The notes under the pieces: generated by a model | What the model was told of the DNA's origin: nothing | The model's input: only the letters and a program-made list of their open reading frames with translations | Database searches by the model: none | NCBI GenBank assembly: GCA_031278675.1 | Contig: JAITJY010000047.1 | Coordinates: 1 to 6,316, forward strand | DNA: 6,316 nt | Direction: 5' to 3' | Source of the DNA: Bifidobacteriaceae bacterium | GTDB taxonomy: Bacteria > Actinomycetota > Actinomycetes > Actinomycetales > WQXJ01 | In this document: positions 5,566 through 6,316 of the stretch, one piece after another | Position numbering within the stretch: the first letter of the stretch is position 1 | How the letters are laid out: each line of letters starts with the position of its first letter | Position numbers and translations under genes: made by a program

Positions 5566-6316
5566 ATTGCCTTCGGCCTTGGTGCCGCGCGTCCTGGGTG
5601 CTCGGGCGTTGCAGGCCGCAGTGTGGCTGGTGCGCGCATCGGGCCTGCTGCCGAAGGGTATCCCGGACGGGCGGGGTGACGAGCGGCGCCTCAAACAAGA
5701 CCCGATCGACGCGGAGGTCATAGTCTATTTTGCGGACACCTTGGTGGGTCTTTATCAGCTTCGCCCGTGGTTCGCGCCGCTGCGCGCCTTGCATAAAGTT
5801 CACCCGGTGGTGATAATAGGGACGGATTCGCGGGCCGTCCGGGCCATACGCCGCGAATCCGGCCTGCCCGCGTACACTATTTCGCATTATTCCAGCATCG
5901 AGTTGGTGTTGGATAAGACTGCAGCGCGCCTCGCCCTTTATGTCAACCATAACGCCGCAAATTTCTCGCTCCTAGCTTTTCCGCAGTTGGTTCATGTGTC
6001 GATCATGCATGGCGACAGCGACAAATTCGTGTCGATTTCCGGACAGACCAAGGCTTACGATTTCACATTTGTCGCGGGACAGGCGGCCGTTGACCGGTTG
6101 GCGGCTTATCTGCCGTTGTACGATGCCGCTTCCCGTTGCGTCATAGTGGGCCGCCCCCAGGTCCCATCGCTGCGCCCCGGCGGCGGGAGGCCCGCCGGGG
6201 CGGGCGTGGTGTCCCATGATCGAACCGCCGGGGGAACCGGGGACGGGGCAGGGATGCGGTGCGGCGGCCAGGGCGGCGGGGTGTCCGGCGGGAGGCCCGC
6301 CGGGCGGATCGTGGTC
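5558..6316 (+). CDS. Second CDP-glycerol glycerophosphotransferase-family paralogue (C-terminus beyond window)
   Basis: The frame is open from ATG 5558 for 253 codons to the right edge. It has no strongly hydrophobic membrane domain, unlike its upstream paralogue. It begins with a short N-terminal region, then a Rossmann-like half containing IDAEVIVYFAD (50-60), VHPVVIIGTD (81-90), YVNHN (128-132), MHGDSDK (150-156), FVAGQAAVDR (171-180) and VIVGRPQV (195-202). The last four blocks align closely with the same blocks of the upstream gene, so the two are paralogues. The donor-binding half (APTW, RPHP, SD-SS) should follow outside the window. Residues about 206-250 are an unusual Gly/Arg/Pro-rich insertion with GGRPAG at both ends. 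In the upstream paralogue, about 20 residues separate VGRPQ from LYAPTW. A strong GAGGAGG site and an 8-nt overlap place it third in the PBP operon. A polymerase/primase-type division of labour is possible but inferred. Confidence 0.85.
   Translation, partial: MSELPSALVPRVLGARALQAAVWLVRASGLLPKGIPDGRGDERRLKQDPIDAEVIVYFADTLVGLYQLRPWFAPLRALHKVHPVVIIGTDSRAVRAIRRESGLPAYTISHYSSIELVLDKTAARLALYVNHNAANFSLLAFPQLVHVSIMHGDSDKFVSISGQTKAYDFTFVAGQAAVDRLAAYLPLYDAASRCVIVGRPQVPSLRPGGGRPAGAGVVSHDRTAGGTGDGAGMRCGGQGGGVSGGRPAGRIVV
6181..6304 (+). repeat. Two identical palindromic 19-mers flanking a Gly-rich coding insert
   Basis: CGGCGGGAGGCCCGCCGGG occurs at 6181-6199 and again at 6286-6304. The copies are 105 bases (35 codons) apart and in the same reading frame, each encoding GGRPAG. 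Each copy is palindromic: arms of 7 bp (first) and 8 bp (second) surround AGG. The DNA between them is G-rich and encodes a low-complexity Gly-rich stretch. The arrangement resembles a small palindrome-bounded insertion within the transferase gene, though the similarity may simply reflect local duplication. Confidence 0.75.

Overview
The window is GC-rich, with G/C-ending codons, GTG use as a start, a long Pro/Thr/Ser tail on a class A penicillin-binding protein, and HGDSDK-type glycerophosphotransferases. Together these suggest a Gram-positive high-GC bacterium (Actinomycetota). No genus can be named from the sequence alone.

Layout: (1) Positions 1-924 on the minus strand hold a DppB/OppB-type peptide ABC transporter permease. 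It starts at 924 and runs off the left edge. (2) Positions 925-1291 are a divergent intergenic region. It holds two perfect 13-bp inverted repeats built on the same TCCGGT/ACCGGA core, and a small open reading frame with a good Shine-Dalgarno sequence that overlaps the next start codon. (3) Positions 1292-3730 (+) encode an 812-residue bifunctional class A penicillin-binding protein (GT51 glycosyltransferase plus transpeptidase). (4) Positions 3727-5565 (+) encode a 612-residue protein with a multi-spanning N-terminal membrane domain fused to a CDP-glycerol glycerophosphotransferase (TagF/TagB-like) domain. An 18-bp tandem repeat encoding (T/S)PAGGS lies inside it. (5) From 5558 (+) to the right edge is a second, shorter, non-membrane paralogue of the same transferase family, with its own Gly-rich insertion flanked by two identical palindromic 19-mers.

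The three plus-strand genes are joined by an ATGA overlap (3727-3730) and an 8-nt overlap (5558-5565), with no terminator between them. They are therefore very probably one translationally coupled operon. It links peptidoglycan polymerisation and cross-linking to synthesis of a glycerol-phosphate-type (teichoic-acid-like) cell-wall polymer. The divergent permease is the first gene of a separate oligopeptide-uptake transcription unit running leftwards.
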